Source: Chloroflexota bacterium
GTDB taxonomy: Bacteria > Chloroflexota > UBA11872
Length of the DNA stretch: 64,000 nucleotides
Reading direction: 5' to 3'
Assembly (NCBI GenBank): GCA_022824865.1
Contig: JAJDZD010000013.1
Span: 79,162-143,161 of the forward strand
Shown here in pieces: positions 41,934-50,426 of the stretch. A program made the translations under genes and the position numbers. The first letter of the stretch is position 1, and each line of letters begins with the position of its first letter. The notes under the pieces are model-generated. The model was not told the DNA's origin. It ran no database searches and saw nothing but the letters and a program-made list of their open reading frames with translations.

Positions 41934-44482
41934 TGGTCTTCCCACACACGTGAGACAATATCTGAGACCTTCGCTTGAAAGTGCTGCACTAACTCGTAGT
42001 TCCCTCGCACATATGCCTGCTCCATCAAGACTTCGTCAACGATGGCTCGTTGAACATCAATGTCGGGTAGTGGAATCTCAAGATCGGAAAAGCGGGACTT
42101 GGAAAGCTCTCTAAATGTGCCCCCGCTTGCCCATGCAACCATAGTCGGAACCAGTCTCTTCAGTGCCAGAGCTACAAACTCCGGGAGGGCTCTATTGTGA
42201 TCTTCAATGATCACATTCTTAAACCCCTGATTGGTCGCCAATGGAACTCGGTTAATGGCGATTCTACCGATAGTCGCCCGGGACGACACTATTACTGATC
42301 CCACCGGCATAAGCTTTGCGGAAGACTCCTGTAACCCTAAATCAGTAATCGTTCGTCGAGTCGAAGTGATGTCACTGACTGTGTTACCGACCGGGATGTC
42401 CACAAGTGTTGCCCACGGCACACTGCCGTTCCAATATTCCGCGACGTTCGACCTAGGTGTCCCACCACCCTCAACACGGAACACATCCCGATCCCCAATG
42501 GACACAAGCGGCCACCGGCGATCAATAGGGACACGCGGATTGTATGCTGCGATGACTGCCCGCGCTCCATCGATCAGTGCTCCATACTCACTGATCTCTC
42601 GCATGATCTCTCTTTGCTCGTCTAGGGGTGGCAGCGGGACTGCAAATCGATAAAGCAATTTGGCGCTAAGGTTATTGATGTTTACTCCCGATATTTGGCT
42701 ACGAAGAAAGTCATTGAATCGACGGTCCCGAAGCTGATAAAATAGATAGTGAGGATCCACGACATCAGGATATGATCTCACGACACCCATAAATCCGCCA
42801 AAATAGTAGTCCATATCTTCAGCAATATACGCGACTTTCCCAATATGGTCCTTGCTTCCGCTAGCTAGGCAGATGAATATATCGAATTTTCGTAGCATTT
42901 TGTCTTGCGGAAGATTCACAGCACCAGAGATCCGCTTTACTTCTGACAAGTCAAGACTGGAAGCTTCAACGACGATGTTGTTCGCGCGAAGAATCCCGTG
43001 CCCACCTGAAGATACCTCGTCACCCCTCCGGTATGTAACACCCCGAACTAATCTGCAGATTTCACCGAGTGGCACTATTGGGTTTTTCCCACTCCTTTGA
43101 CTCGTATCTCGATACCGCTCCATACTGAGACTGTAGTCGTCCGTATCAGCTATACGGCTCTTGTCGACTATAAGGGCTGCGCCTTGATCGAGGAGGGCTG
43201 AGAGGAAGGGAGCGGGTTGTTCGTAATTCGAGCCAACGATGTGCGTAGGTATGGAGAGGTATTCTTTGAGCGCGCGGGTTGTCTGGGGCAGATCGTTTGA
43301 GTCGATTGTTCGGCGCTGGGCACCCAAGTCATAGCCGTCATTCTCAACCTTGAAGAAAGCGACTTGGCTTAAGGGTCTCGATGGGTCTCGACTCAGCATC
43401 AGAATCGAAGTTTTCACCCCGGAATAGGGTTGAAACAAACCTGCTGGCAACGAAACGACCGCCACCAGCAAGTTCTGTTCGATCAGGGCTTTGCGAAGAC
43501 TAGTGTGGGCCTTTTGGCTTTGGAAGACGATCCCTTCCGGAACTATGAGCCCGGCACGGCCTCCGTGTGCGAGGTGCTCGGCTATGTAGCCTGCAAATAG
43601 GACTTCGCTGCGACTGGACTGAACGGCAAATCGGTTGTGCGGCCGAATGCCTCCCCTTGGCGACATGAACGGTGGATTAGCAAGGATCACATCGAAGTGC
43701 TCGTTCCAGCGCTCGTCGCTGGTGAGCGTGTCGTATTCGTGGATATCGGGCTGGACGAAGCCGTGCAGATACATGTTCACCAGCGAAAGGCGCACCATGT
43801 CGGGCGAGATGTCGTACCCGGTGAAGCTCTCCGCCAGCCGGCTGCGTTCGTGGGGCGTGAGCGTGCTCTGGCCGTCCGCGTCGGTGTTGGCCCGCTGGAT
43901 GTGCTTGTAGGCGGAGATCAGAAAGCCTGCGGTGCCGCAGGCGGGGTCGAGAACGGTTTCGCCGAGCTGCGGGTTCACGATTTCAACGATGAAGTCGATG
44001 ATGTGACGAGGGGTGCGGAACTGTCCGGCATCGCCCTGGGCGCCCATGATGGAGAGCAGGTACTCGAAGGCATCGCCCAGGCGCTCCGAGTGGTCGTATT
44101 GGAACTGGTCGATGACCTTCAGAAACTCGCGCAGCGTCTCCGGGTCTCGGTAGGGGAGATAGGCGTTGTTGAAGATGTTGCGAAAAAGCGGTGGAAGGCC
44201 CGGATTCTCCGGAATCCGGTCGAGGGCTTCAGCGTAGAGGTTGAGGGTTTCGAAGCCGCCGAGTCCCGAGCGCAGCAGCTTGGGCCAGGCGTAACGTTCG
44301 AAGTCGTTCACAAAGAAGCTGCGCTGGCCGCCAAGCTCCTCGCCTCGCGCCTCGATGTCCCACATGAACTTGTAGATCAGCGCAATGGTGATCTGCTCGA
44401 CCTGCGACTTGGGGTCGGGGACCTTGCCCACGAGAATGTCGCGGGCGGTGTCGATTCGGCGGCGGGTTTCGACGTCTAGCAT
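41930..44482 (-). CDS. hsdM: Type I restriction-modification fusion: HsdM methyltransferase plus HsdS specificity domains
   Basis: Residues 1-440 are an N6-adenine methyltransferase of type I systems: helical N-domain, motif I DPACGTAGFL (179-188) and motif IV NPPF (269-272). From about residue 475 there are two HsdS target-recognition half-repeats, each with its coiled-coil end (PLGEICRLVRGVTYRRGDE ... PLPPLDEQREIM, then VSIGDRDVFRVEGGGTPRS ... IPLPDIDVQRAIVDEV). M and S are usually separate genes, so one polypeptide here would both recognise and modify DNA. The first third of the gene is GC-rich and the rest distinctly more AT-rich, with the break near 43630. HsdR is encoded upstream at 45701-48235. 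Confidence 0.85.
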   Translation of the reverse strand: MLDVETRRRIDTARDILVGKVPDPKSQVEQITIALIYKFMWDIEARGEELGGQRSFFVNDFERYAWPKLLRSGLGGFETLNLYAEALDRIPENPGLPPLFRNIFNNAYLPYRDPETLREFLKVIDQFQYDHSERLGDAFEYLLSIMGAQGDAGQFRTPRHIIDFIVEIVNPQLGETVLDPACGTAGFLISAYKHIQRANTDADGQSTLTPHERSRLAESFTGYDISPDMVRLSLVNMYLHGFVQPDIHEYDTLTSDERWNEHFDVILANPPFMSPRGGIRPHNRFAVQSSRSEVLFAGYIAEHLAHGGRAGLIVPEGIVFQSQKAHTSLRKALIEQNLLVAVVSLPAGLFQPYSGVKTSILMLSRDPSRPLSQVAFFKVENDGYDLGAQRRTIDSNDLPQTTRALKEYLSIPTHIVGSNYEQPAPFLSALLDQGAALIVDKSRIADTDDYSLSMERYRDTSQRSGKNPIVPLGEICRLVRGVTYRRGDEVSSGGHGILRANNIVVEASSLDLSEVKRISGAVNLPQDKMLRKFDIFICLASGSKDHIGKVAYIAEDMDYYFGGFMGVVRSYPDVVDPHYLFYQLRDRRFNDFLRSQISGVNINNLSAKLLYRFAVPLPPLDEQREIMREISEYGALIDGARAVIAAYNPRVPIDRRWPLVSIGDRDVFRVEGGGTPRSNVAEYWNGSVPWATLVDIPVGNTVSDITSTRRTITDLGLQESSAKLMPVGSVIVSSRATIGRIAINRVPLATNQGFKNVIIEDHNRALPEFVALALKRLVPTMVAWASGGTFRELSKSRFSDLEIPLPDIDVQRAIVDEVLMEQAYVRGNYELVQHFQAKVSDIVSRVWEDQ

Positions 44483-44503
44483 GGGGGAGTGGGGGAAGAG
44501 TTA

Positions 44504-44635
44504 TCCACGAAGGGCACGAAGTACACGAAGTGGAAGAGCGAAGGACGGAAAAGTAAAGAGAATGGTCCGCGAGATCTTGCACTTAGACACGTCAGTGAGT
44601 CCTGTTTGTCGCCCTTCGTGAACTTCGTTGATCAA
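44504..44635. repeat. Left repeat arm flanking the GxxExxY gene
   Basis: TCCACGAAGGGCACGAAG (44504-44521) continues as TACACGAAGTGG; an inverted counterpart, CCCTTCGTGAACTTCG, starts at about 44612 and runs to the stop codon of the GxxExxY gene. A matching pair is found at the other side of that gene (45017-45100). Confidence 0.6.
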
Positions 44636-45009
44636 TTGACGAACCGCTTCCATTCGAGTTTGCCGTGGCTGCCGAAGTTTAGCAGGATGCCCAGCTTGAA
44701 TCCGGTGGCCTTCAAGTAGTTGAGCGTCTGGGCTTCTTCGTTGCCGGTGAGGCGGCTAAGAGTCTTGATCTCGACGATCACTTGGTCATAGCAAACCAGA
44801 TCAGCAAAGTAGTCTCTTTTCAGCAGTTGCTCCTTGTAGCGGACTCGAATCTGCGCCTGTGCCTGGAACGGGATGTCTCTTGCCGCAAGCTCAATCTCCA
44901 TTGCTTCCTGGTACACCGCCTCGAGAAAACCCGGGCCGAGTTCACGGTGCACCTCAATAGCGGCGCCCACGATGGCGTAGGACTCTTCGCCTAGGATTAT
45001 TCCGTCCAT
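44632..45009 (-). CDS. GxxExxY family protein (PD-(D/E)XK-like fold)
   Basis: The name-giving motif is GPGFLEAVYQEAM. Preceding it is IVGAAIEVHRELG, and later VRYKEQLLKRDYFADLVCYDQVIVEIKTL and GFKLGILLNFG, the usual family blocks. The E-V-E-I-K-like strand (VIVEIK) resembles a PD-(D/E)XK nuclease core, but activity is not established. The 125-residue length is normal. Such genes are often found as isolated cassettes near repeats, as here; it interrupts the R-M operon between hsdMS and hsdR. Confidence 0.82.
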   Translation of the reverse strand: MDGIILGEESYAIVGAAIEVHRELGPGFLEAVYQEAMEIELAARDIPFQAQAQIRVRYKEQLLKRDYFADLVCYDQVIVEIKTLSRLTGNEEAQTLNYLKATGFKLGILLNFGSHGKLEWKRFVN

Positions 45010-45016
45010 TTACTTG

Positions 45017-45100
45017 TCCACGAAGGTCACTAAGTACACGAAGTCGGATAGGACACTTACATTCTCTTCATTCGTGTCCCTTCGTGCCCTTCGTGGATCA
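45017..45100. repeat. Right repeat arm flanking the GxxExxY gene
   Basis: TCCACGAAGGTCACTAAG (45017-45034) continues TACACGAAGTCGG, only eight bases outside the GxxExxY start codon. Its inverted partner TTCGTGCCCTTCGTGGATCA ends at 45100. It mirrors the left arm at 44504-44635. Confidence 0.6.
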
Positions 45101-45125
45101 CGTCTTCTTCCGCCAACGCGTTTCG

Positions 45126-45371
45126 TCACGCGGGAATCTGGAACGAGCGACCCAGGGGATGGAACTCGTCGACCTCCTGGTTGGCGAGCTTGGCGCGAAT
45201 CTGCTCGAAGCGGCTGATCGTGGCGCGCGAGTAGAGCCGCTCGCCGCAGCGCAGGCAAACATCGGCGCGGACCTTCACTGTCGCCAGGTTGACGCCGCCG
45301 CGCAAGAGTTTTTCGACGTCCTTCTCGCTCAGATCGCCGCCACAGACCGGACACTTGCCAAAGCGCTGCAT
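45126..45371 (-). CDS. YgiT-type zinc-finger protein (MqsA-like, antitoxin candidate)
   Basis: An 81-residue protein with two CxxC knuckles, CPVCGG near the start and CLRCGE in the middle, separated by VNLATVKVRAD. This is the N-terminal zinc domain of MqsA antitoxins without the helix-turn-helix part. It overlaps the preceding DUF4258 gene by one base. The pair is a common small toxin-antitoxin-like unit. Confidence 0.82.
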   Translation of the reverse strand: MQRFGKCPVCGGDLSEKDVEKLLRGGVNLATVKVRADVCLRCGERLYSRATISRFEQIRAKLANQEVDEFHPLGRSFQIPA

Positions 45372-45688
45372 TACCTCGGTCTCCTTGTTCGCCAGTTCAG
45401 CCAGCGTTCCGGATCAGGCCGGTAGACCGTAATCAGAGCCGCCCACCCGGTGTCAGAATTATATGCCCAGACGCTGTGGATCGGATCGTCGCCAGGCGTG
45501 CCCCCGTAGATCAGACAGCTCGGAAATGGCCGGTCGTCAGGGTATTCCTCAATTACTTCACCGTGGAGCACACTTGCGAACACCTCGTCGAACGAAAGGT
45601 GATCCGCCTGAGCTTCTTCGTCAGCGTGGTCGGTAATGCGTACATGATCATGGCGAATCGCCGCAATGATCGCCGCCATGAAGTCCAC
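45371..45688 (-). CDS. DUF4258 protein, toxin candidate
   Basis: A 105-residue protein with HVRITDHADEEAQADHLSFDEVFASVLHGEVIEEYPDDRPFPSCLIYG and a C-terminal VWAYNSDTGWAALITVYRPDP strand pair. DUF4258 proteins have a RelE/MqsR-like small fold and usually pair with a YgiT zinc-finger protein, as here. It lies 13 bases downstream of the hsdR stop on the same strand, so it may be co-transcribed with the R-M genes. Confidence 0.8.
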   Translation of the reverse strand: MDFMAAIIAAIRHDHVRITDHADEEAQADHLSFDEVFASVLHGEVIEEYPDDRPFPSCLIYGGTPGDDPIHSVWAYNSDTGWAALITVYRPDPERWLNWRTRRPR

Positions 45689-45700
45689 GACGAAGACTAG

Positions 45701-48235
45701 CTAGGCAATGAACTGGTTGATCGAGACGTAGTCCTTGATGTACTCGGGGATGAGAGTGCGGTATTCGTCGGGGAGCCTGATGAAGTCATTGAGCGTGAAG
45801 GTCGGGTTGGTGTCCAGGTCAGTGTACTTTTTGTCCTCGATGATTCGCCGCGTTCGTTCGTCGGCGGCATAGGCCTTGAAATAGCTGCGCAGCGCCGGCA
45901 AGGCGGCCGGCTCGCCGGGCTGACGATCGACAATGAACTTGTCAAACTCCTCGTCCAGCAACTCATCCAAAGATTTGAAGCGCTGAATGCGCCCAAAGGC
46001 GCGCTCCAAAATCTCGCGCAGTGAGATACGGCGGTCTGCATCGACGGCTTTGCGGAGTCTCGCCAGGTTGAAGTAGTCCTCGGGCTTGTCGAAGTGGTTG
46101 CGGCTGACGTGATCGACGGCCAGGTCCCACTGTTCAGCTTCCACGGCCTCGGCGACGACCGGATCCTCTCTGACCCTGTCCGCAAACCGTTCGAAGAGCA
46201 TCCGGTCGATCTTCATCCCCTGAAAGCCGATAGTCTCCTGACGAATGCTGGCCAGGGTGTCGCCACCAGCGTGTTCATACGCGCCCACGGTCTCAACTGT
46301 GTCCGCCTCGCCGCCGTTTTCGAAATTGACAGAAGTGGCGGGCAGCTTCAGTACCTCGTCGTAGTTGAAGTCCTCCTCGAAATACTCGTTGTTGCCGAAG
46401 AAGTCGAAGAGCTTGAACGCATTCTTCTCCGGGCGTCTGATGCCCTCGGCCAGATCCTTGTCGAGCAGATCGTCCCGAAAGTCATGCAGACGCGTGCCCC
46501 GGCCCTTGATCTGGATGAAGTCGGTGGGTGAGAAGACTGGACGGAACAAGCCGAGGTTCAGGATGTCCGGACAGTCGTAGCCGGTGGTCATCATGCCGAC
46601 GGTGACGCAGACGCGAGCCTTGCTGGTTCGGTAACCCGCTACCGCGTCGCTGTAGCCCAGAAGGTGATTGTTGGCGAAGTTGACGGTGAACCGCTGGGCG
46701 TCCGCCACGTGCGAGGTGACCTGCACGGCAAAGTCGGACTGGTAGTGACCCGGAAACATGTGGTCGGCAATCTCGTTAAGCGTCTGCGTCAACCGGGCGG
46801 CGTGATCCTGGCTGACGGCAAAGACGATGGACTTGCCAATCTCGCCGCTGACCGGATCGCGGAGCGCGTGTTCCAGAAAGGTCTTGCAGAACAGCTCGTT
46901 GGTCGCCTTGGAGAAGAAGCGCTTCTCGTACTCGCGCTGCGTGAAGGCCTCCTCGTGGTCTTCGCCTAAATCGTCGCTGAACTGGGCGATGAAGCCCTCT
47001 TCCGACAGGAGTTGGGTCGTCACTCCGGTGCGCGCGTCGACAACGGTGGGGTTGATGAGGATGCCGTCCTTGACTCCGTCCAGCAGCGAATACCGGAAGG
47101 TCGGCTGACCGCTCTCGCAGCCGAACGTGCGGTAGGTGTCGAGGAGTTGCCGACGCTCCGCCTCGCGAGGATCGCGAACGCCCGGGCCGAGTTCATCGAA
47201 GCCGCGCAGATAGTTGCGCGGAGTGGCAGTGAGTCCAAGCTTGTAGCCGACGAAGTGCTCGAACAGGGCGCGGGCGTTGCCGCCGATGGAGCGGTGGGCC
47301 TCGTCGGAAATGACCAAATCAAAGTCGGTTGCCGCAAGCCGCCGGTACTTGTTGTCGAACAGCAGCGACTGCACGGTGCTGACCACGATCTCGGCCGACC
47401 GCCAGTCGGTGCGGTTCTCCTTGTAGACGACCGTTCGGTAGTCACTGGATAGCAACCCCGTGAACACCTTGCGGGCCTGTTCCTCCAGTTCCAGCCGGTC
47501 CACGAGGAATAGAACGCGGCGGGCGTTTGCGGTCCGAAGGAACAGCTTGATGACCGCGGCCGCGGTGAGCGTCTTGCCGGTCCCAGTGGCCATCTCGAAA
47601 AGAAACCGGTCTGCGCCATCTCGCACCGCCCGCTGGAGTGCGTGAACCGCTCGCAACTGGTACGGACGCAGAAAGCGCAGGCCGTTAGCCCTGACGAAGT
47701 CAGCGCGCTCGTCCTTATTGCGCCACGCGGCCTCCGACGCGTAGTTGGGCCGCTGGGTCAGCACGATGTAGTCCTCGTCCACGCGCTGGTCCGCCAGACG
47801 CTTTGGATTCGGCACGAACTGCTTGTGGACGGCAATGGAGTCTGGTGGAGGGAAGACGGCGATGACCCTGGGATTGCCGTGCTCGAGGTCCCAAAGGAAG
47901 TGCAAATTGCCGTTGGAGAGAATGACGAAACGGCAATTCTGGGAGCGGGCGTACTTGCGCGCCTGCTCCTTGCCGGAAAGCGGGTGCTTGGCTTCGGCCT
48001 TGGCTTCCAGCACGACAAGGGGAAAGCCGCTCGCGTCCAGCAGCAGAAAGTCGACTACGCCACGCTTGGTTTTGATGTGCTCGAAGTTGTCGCCCATGGC
48101 GTCCAGGTCACTGGGCTCGAGGTTGACGCCGACTTCAAGCTGGATGTTGGCGGGACCTTCTGGCCCGTCGAAGAACCGCCAGCCGGCCTTTTCGAGCAGC
48201 TTGTTGATCTTGATTCGGGCGGATGCTTCGTTCAT
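45701..48235 (-). CDS. hsdR: Type I restriction endonuclease subunit R
   Basis: The 844-residue protein has the N-terminal PD-(D/E)XK nuclease (DFLLLDASGFPLVVLEAKAEAKHP), a superfamily 2 helicase/translocase with Walker A ATGTGKTLTA and DEAH box (ISDEAHRSIGG), and a second RecA-like domain (VGMMTTGYDCPDILNLGLFRP). The C-terminus is of the EcoEI R type. It translocates DNA and cuts at a distance when unmodified sites are met, together with the HsdM-S fusion protein. GC content is like that of the N-terminal part of hsdM. Confidence 0.92.
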   Translation of the reverse strand: MNEASARIKINKLLEKAGWRFFDGPEGPANIQLEVGVNLEPSDLDAMGDNFEHIKTKRGVVDFLLLDASGFPLVVLEAKAEAKHPLSGKEQARKYARSQNCRFVILSNGNLHFLWDLEHGNPRVIAVFPPPDSIAVHKQFVPNPKRLADQRVDEDYIVLTQRPNYASEAAWRNKDERADFVRANGLRFLRPYQLRAVHALQRAVRDGADRFLFEMATGTGKTLTAAAVIKLFLRTANARRVLFLVDRLELEEQARKVFTGLLSSDYRTVVYKENRTDWRSAEIVVSTVQSLLFDNKYRRLAATDFDLVISDEAHRSIGGNARALFEHFVGYKLGLTATPRNYLRGFDELGPGVRDPREAERRQLLDTYRTFGCESGQPTFRYSLLDGVKDGILINPTVVDARTGVTTQLLSEEGFIAQFSDDLGEDHEEAFTQREYEKRFFSKATNELFCKTFLEHALRDPVSGEIGKSIVFAVSQDHAARLTQTLNEIADHMFPGHYQSDFAVQVTSHVADAQRFTVNFANNHLLGYSDAVAGYRTSKARVCVTVGMMTTGYDCPDILNLGLFRPVFSPTDFIQIKGRGTRLHDFRDDLLDKDLAEGIRRPEKNAFKLFDFFGNNEYFEEDFNYDEVLKLPATSVNFENGGEADTVETVGAYEHAGGDTLASIRQETIGFQGMKIDRMLFERFADRVREDPVVAEAVEAEQWDLAVDHVSRNHFDKPEDYFNLARLRKAVDADRRISLREILERAFGRIQRFKSLDELLDEEFDKFIVDRQPGEPAALPALRSYFKAYAADERTRRIIEDKKYTDLDTNPTFTLNDFIRLPDEYRTLIPEYIKDYVSINQFIA

Positions 48236-48535
48236 CGGGGACTTTCTTTCGGTAGGAGGCTCGAACTCTTCGAGGCACGATTGAATGCGACCGGACGAAC
48301 TGGAGTAGGCGAATCCGGAACGAACTGACGGACTAAACCAGTAGATTCACGTACGCGTTCGAACGCGTCTGTGACCATCCAACACATCTGAACCCCGCCC
48401 TTTGTCGGCTCAGAGCACCCGGATGCCGACTTCACCCGACCCGCCGCGCGATGCGATCGAAGGCATCAAATCGCGAGAGGCCGAAGTCCTTAGCCGGAGC
48501 TACTTCCCAACTGGAGTAGGTTCATCCGCTGCTGG
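48236..48535. other. 300-base intergenic region between hsdR and the tRNA genes
   Basis: No gene is supported. It should carry the leftward hsdR promoter and the 3' flank of the first tRNA-Ser gene. I see no repeat of the tRNA 3' end that would mark an attachment site. Confidence 0.45.
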
Positions 48536-48631
48536 TGGCGGAGGAGGTGGGATTCGAACCCACGACCGAGGGGAGCACCCCCGGTAACCGCTTAGCAGGC
48601 GGCCGCACTAGACCAACTATGCGACTCCTCC
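48536..48631 (-). tRNA. tRNA-Ser (GCT anticodon)
   Basis: On the minus strand the acceptor stem GGAGGAG pairs with CTCCTCC, the anticodon loop CTGCTAA gives anticodon GCT (serine AGC/AGU codons), a long variable arm is present, and the T-loop is GGTTCGAATCC. The discriminator is G and CCA is encoded in the DNA, so the gene ends at 48536. Confidence 0.95.
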
Positions 48632-48658
48632 AGGCGTTGGTGAGACAGGACAGGGACT

Positions 48659-48748
48659 TGGCGGAGGGGGTGGGATTCGAACCCACGAGGCGGTTGCCCG
48701 CCTAGTGGTTTTCAAGACCACCTCCTTAAGCCACTCGGACACCCCTCC
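48659..48748 (-). tRNA. tRNA-Ser (TGA anticodon)
   Basis: On the minus strand the acceptor stem GGAGGGG pairs with CCCCTCC, the anticodon loop CTTGAAA gives TGA (serine UCA codons), and a long variable arm (GGCGGGCAACCGCC) and TTCGAATCC T-loop are present. Discriminator G and encoded CCA are seen at the 3' end. It lies 27 bases from the other tRNA-Ser gene. Confidence 0.95.
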
Positions 48749-48837
48749 AATTCACCACTGAATTATAGCCCCGCCGGGGCCGGGAATGGTCATACTCTCG
48801 ATAGGCCGCCGCACGGAGAGCCACGGGAGCGCAGACG

Positions 48838-49353
48838 ATGGGCGCGGAGCAATCCGTCAACCGGCCAGACAGCGCCCGGGCGAACCCCATCCCTCCCGAC
48901 AGCCCTGAGCCCCGCCACAGTCCGCTGCCGGACAAGGTGCTGGAGGGCATCCGGATGTTCAATGCGCGGGCGTTCTTTGAGCAGCACGAGGCGCTCGAGG
49001 AGGCCTGGCTGGCGGAGCCGGGGCCGGTGCGCGACCTTTACCGGGGGATCCTGCAGATCGGAGTGGGGTTCTACCACCTGGAGCGGCAGAACTTCCGCGG
49101 CGCGCGCAACCTGCTGACCTACGGGATGGACCGGCTGGCCCCATTTGAACCGGTCTGTCGGGGTGTGGACGTGCGGGGTCTGCGGGCGGCGGCGCTGCGG
49201 TGTCGTGACGAGTTGGAACGCCTGGGGCGGGACCGCATCGCGGAGTTCGACATGGGCCTCATTCCGCTGGTACGGGTAGATGAGTCCACGCAGGTTGCGT
49301 CCGGGCAGGGCGGGTCGCAGACTTCGGCAGCGTCAGCTAATCCGAGGGGCTAG
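48838..49353 (+). CDS. DUF309 domain protein
   Basis: The conserved core is MFNARAFFEQHEALEEAWLAEPGPVRDLYRGILQIGVGFYHLERQNFRGARNLL (about 40-95), the DUF309 helical signature with FFExHE and YRGILQ. No biochemical function is established for the family. It has 171 residues with variable N- and C-terminal tails. It ends six bases before a Gfo/Idh gene and may share its transcript. Confidence 0.82.
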   Translation: MGAEQSVNRPDSARANPIPPDSPEPRHSPLPDKVLEGIRMFNARAFFEQHEALEEAWLAEPGPVRDLYRGILQIGVGFYHLERQNFRGARNLLTYGMDRLAPFEPVCRGVDVRGLRAAALRCRDELERLGRDRIAEFDMGLIPLVRVDESTQVASGQGGSQTSAASANPRG

Positions 49354-49359
49354 CCGCCC

Positions 49360-50415
49360 ATGCCCAAGCACCTGCGCGTTGGAATCGCCGGGATCCGTCA
49401 CAGCCACACGCCCACGCTGGTCCGGCAATGGGGCGAGCTTGAGGACGCCGAGGTGGTGGCGGCGGCGGATTCATTTCCGAGCGCGCGGGCGCTGGCCAGC
49501 GACGCGTGGGGCATCCCGGCGATCTACGAGACCTGGGACGCGATGTTCGACGCCGAGGACCTGGACGTGGTGACGTCCACCCTGCCGAACACCCAGCACG
49601 CGGACATCGTGGACGCCTGCGCGGCGCGCGGGCTGCCGGTGCTGATCGAGAAGCCGATGGCGAGCTCATTGGCGGACGCCGACCGCATGGTGAAGGCGGC
49701 CGAGGGCGCGGGGATCCCGGCGCTGATCAACTGGCCGACGCTGGGGCAGACGGCATTTGAGACGGGCACAAAGCTGGTTGCGGACGGAGCGATCGGCGCG
49801 CCCAGGCAGTACGTCTTCCGGGGCGGGAACCCCATTGCCACGCGCAAGGCGGAGCAGCCCGACTGGTTCCAGTGGCTGTTCGACGCGGCGCAGGGCGGAG
49901 GGTCGTGGATCGACTACGCGGGCTACGGCGCGGCGCCGTGCCTGCTGTGGATGGGGCGGCCGCGCCGGCTGGCGGCGCGGGACGCGTCAGTTACCGAGCG
50001 CAACGCCCGGGCGGACGAAAGCGCGGCCGCGGTGCTGGAGTTTCCGCGCGGCCTGGGCCTTATCCAAACCTCGCACGTGCAGGTGGGATACCCGGGACCG
50101 CAGGGGACGATGTTGCACATCGAGGTGAGCGGCGAGACGGGCGTGCTGGTCATGACGCCGGGCGCGGATGGCGTTGAGTTGCGCATCTACGACGGCAACG
50201 AGCGGCGAGCGGGTGAACTGATCGAGTCGCCGCCGCCTGCACCCGAACGGCGCAGCGGGGTGGCCTACTTTGCGCACTGCGTCCGCGAGGGCGCGCCGGT
50301 CGACGGTCGTGGGAGCTTCCGGTTCAACCGGGAAGTTGTAGCCATCATCGACGCAGGCGTGCGCGCGCTTACCACCGGCGCATCGGTGGGCGTACCGCCG
50401 GCGCTGGACGGATAG
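49360..50415 (+). CDS. Gfo/Idh/MocA family oxidoreductase
   Basis: The Rossmann N-domain VGIAGIRHSHTPTLVRQW departs from the classic GxGxxG, reading GIRHSH at the turn. VLIEKPMASSLADADRM is the EKP motif, and the C-terminal domain follows. The variant nucleotide loop with HSH is seen in some subfamilies acting on sugars or glycolate-type substrates. The length is 351 residues. It is coupled by short gaps to DUF309 upstream (six bases) and an SDR gene downstream (11 bases). Confidence 0.82.
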   Translation: MPKHLRVGIAGIRHSHTPTLVRQWGELEDAEVVAAADSFPSARALASDAWGIPAIYETWDAMFDAEDLDVVTSTLPNTQHADIVDACAARGLPVLIEKPMASSLADADRMVKAAEGAGIPALINWPTLGQTAFETGTKLVADGAIGAPRQYVFRGGNPIATRKAEQPDWFQWLFDAAQGGGSWIDYAGYGAAPCLLWMGRPRRLAARDASVTERNARADESAAAVLEFPRGLGLIQTSHVQVGYPGPQGTMLHIEVSGETGVLVMTPGADGVELRIYDGNERRAGELIESPPPAPERRSGVAYFAHCVREGAPVDGRGSFRFNREVVAIIDAGVRALTTGASVGVPPALDG

Positions 50416-50426
50416 AGGGCGACGCG

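Noticed and set aside
43637-44479. 280-residue + strand ORF opposite hsdM
   Set aside because: Shadow of the GC-rich part of the HsdM-HsdS gene.
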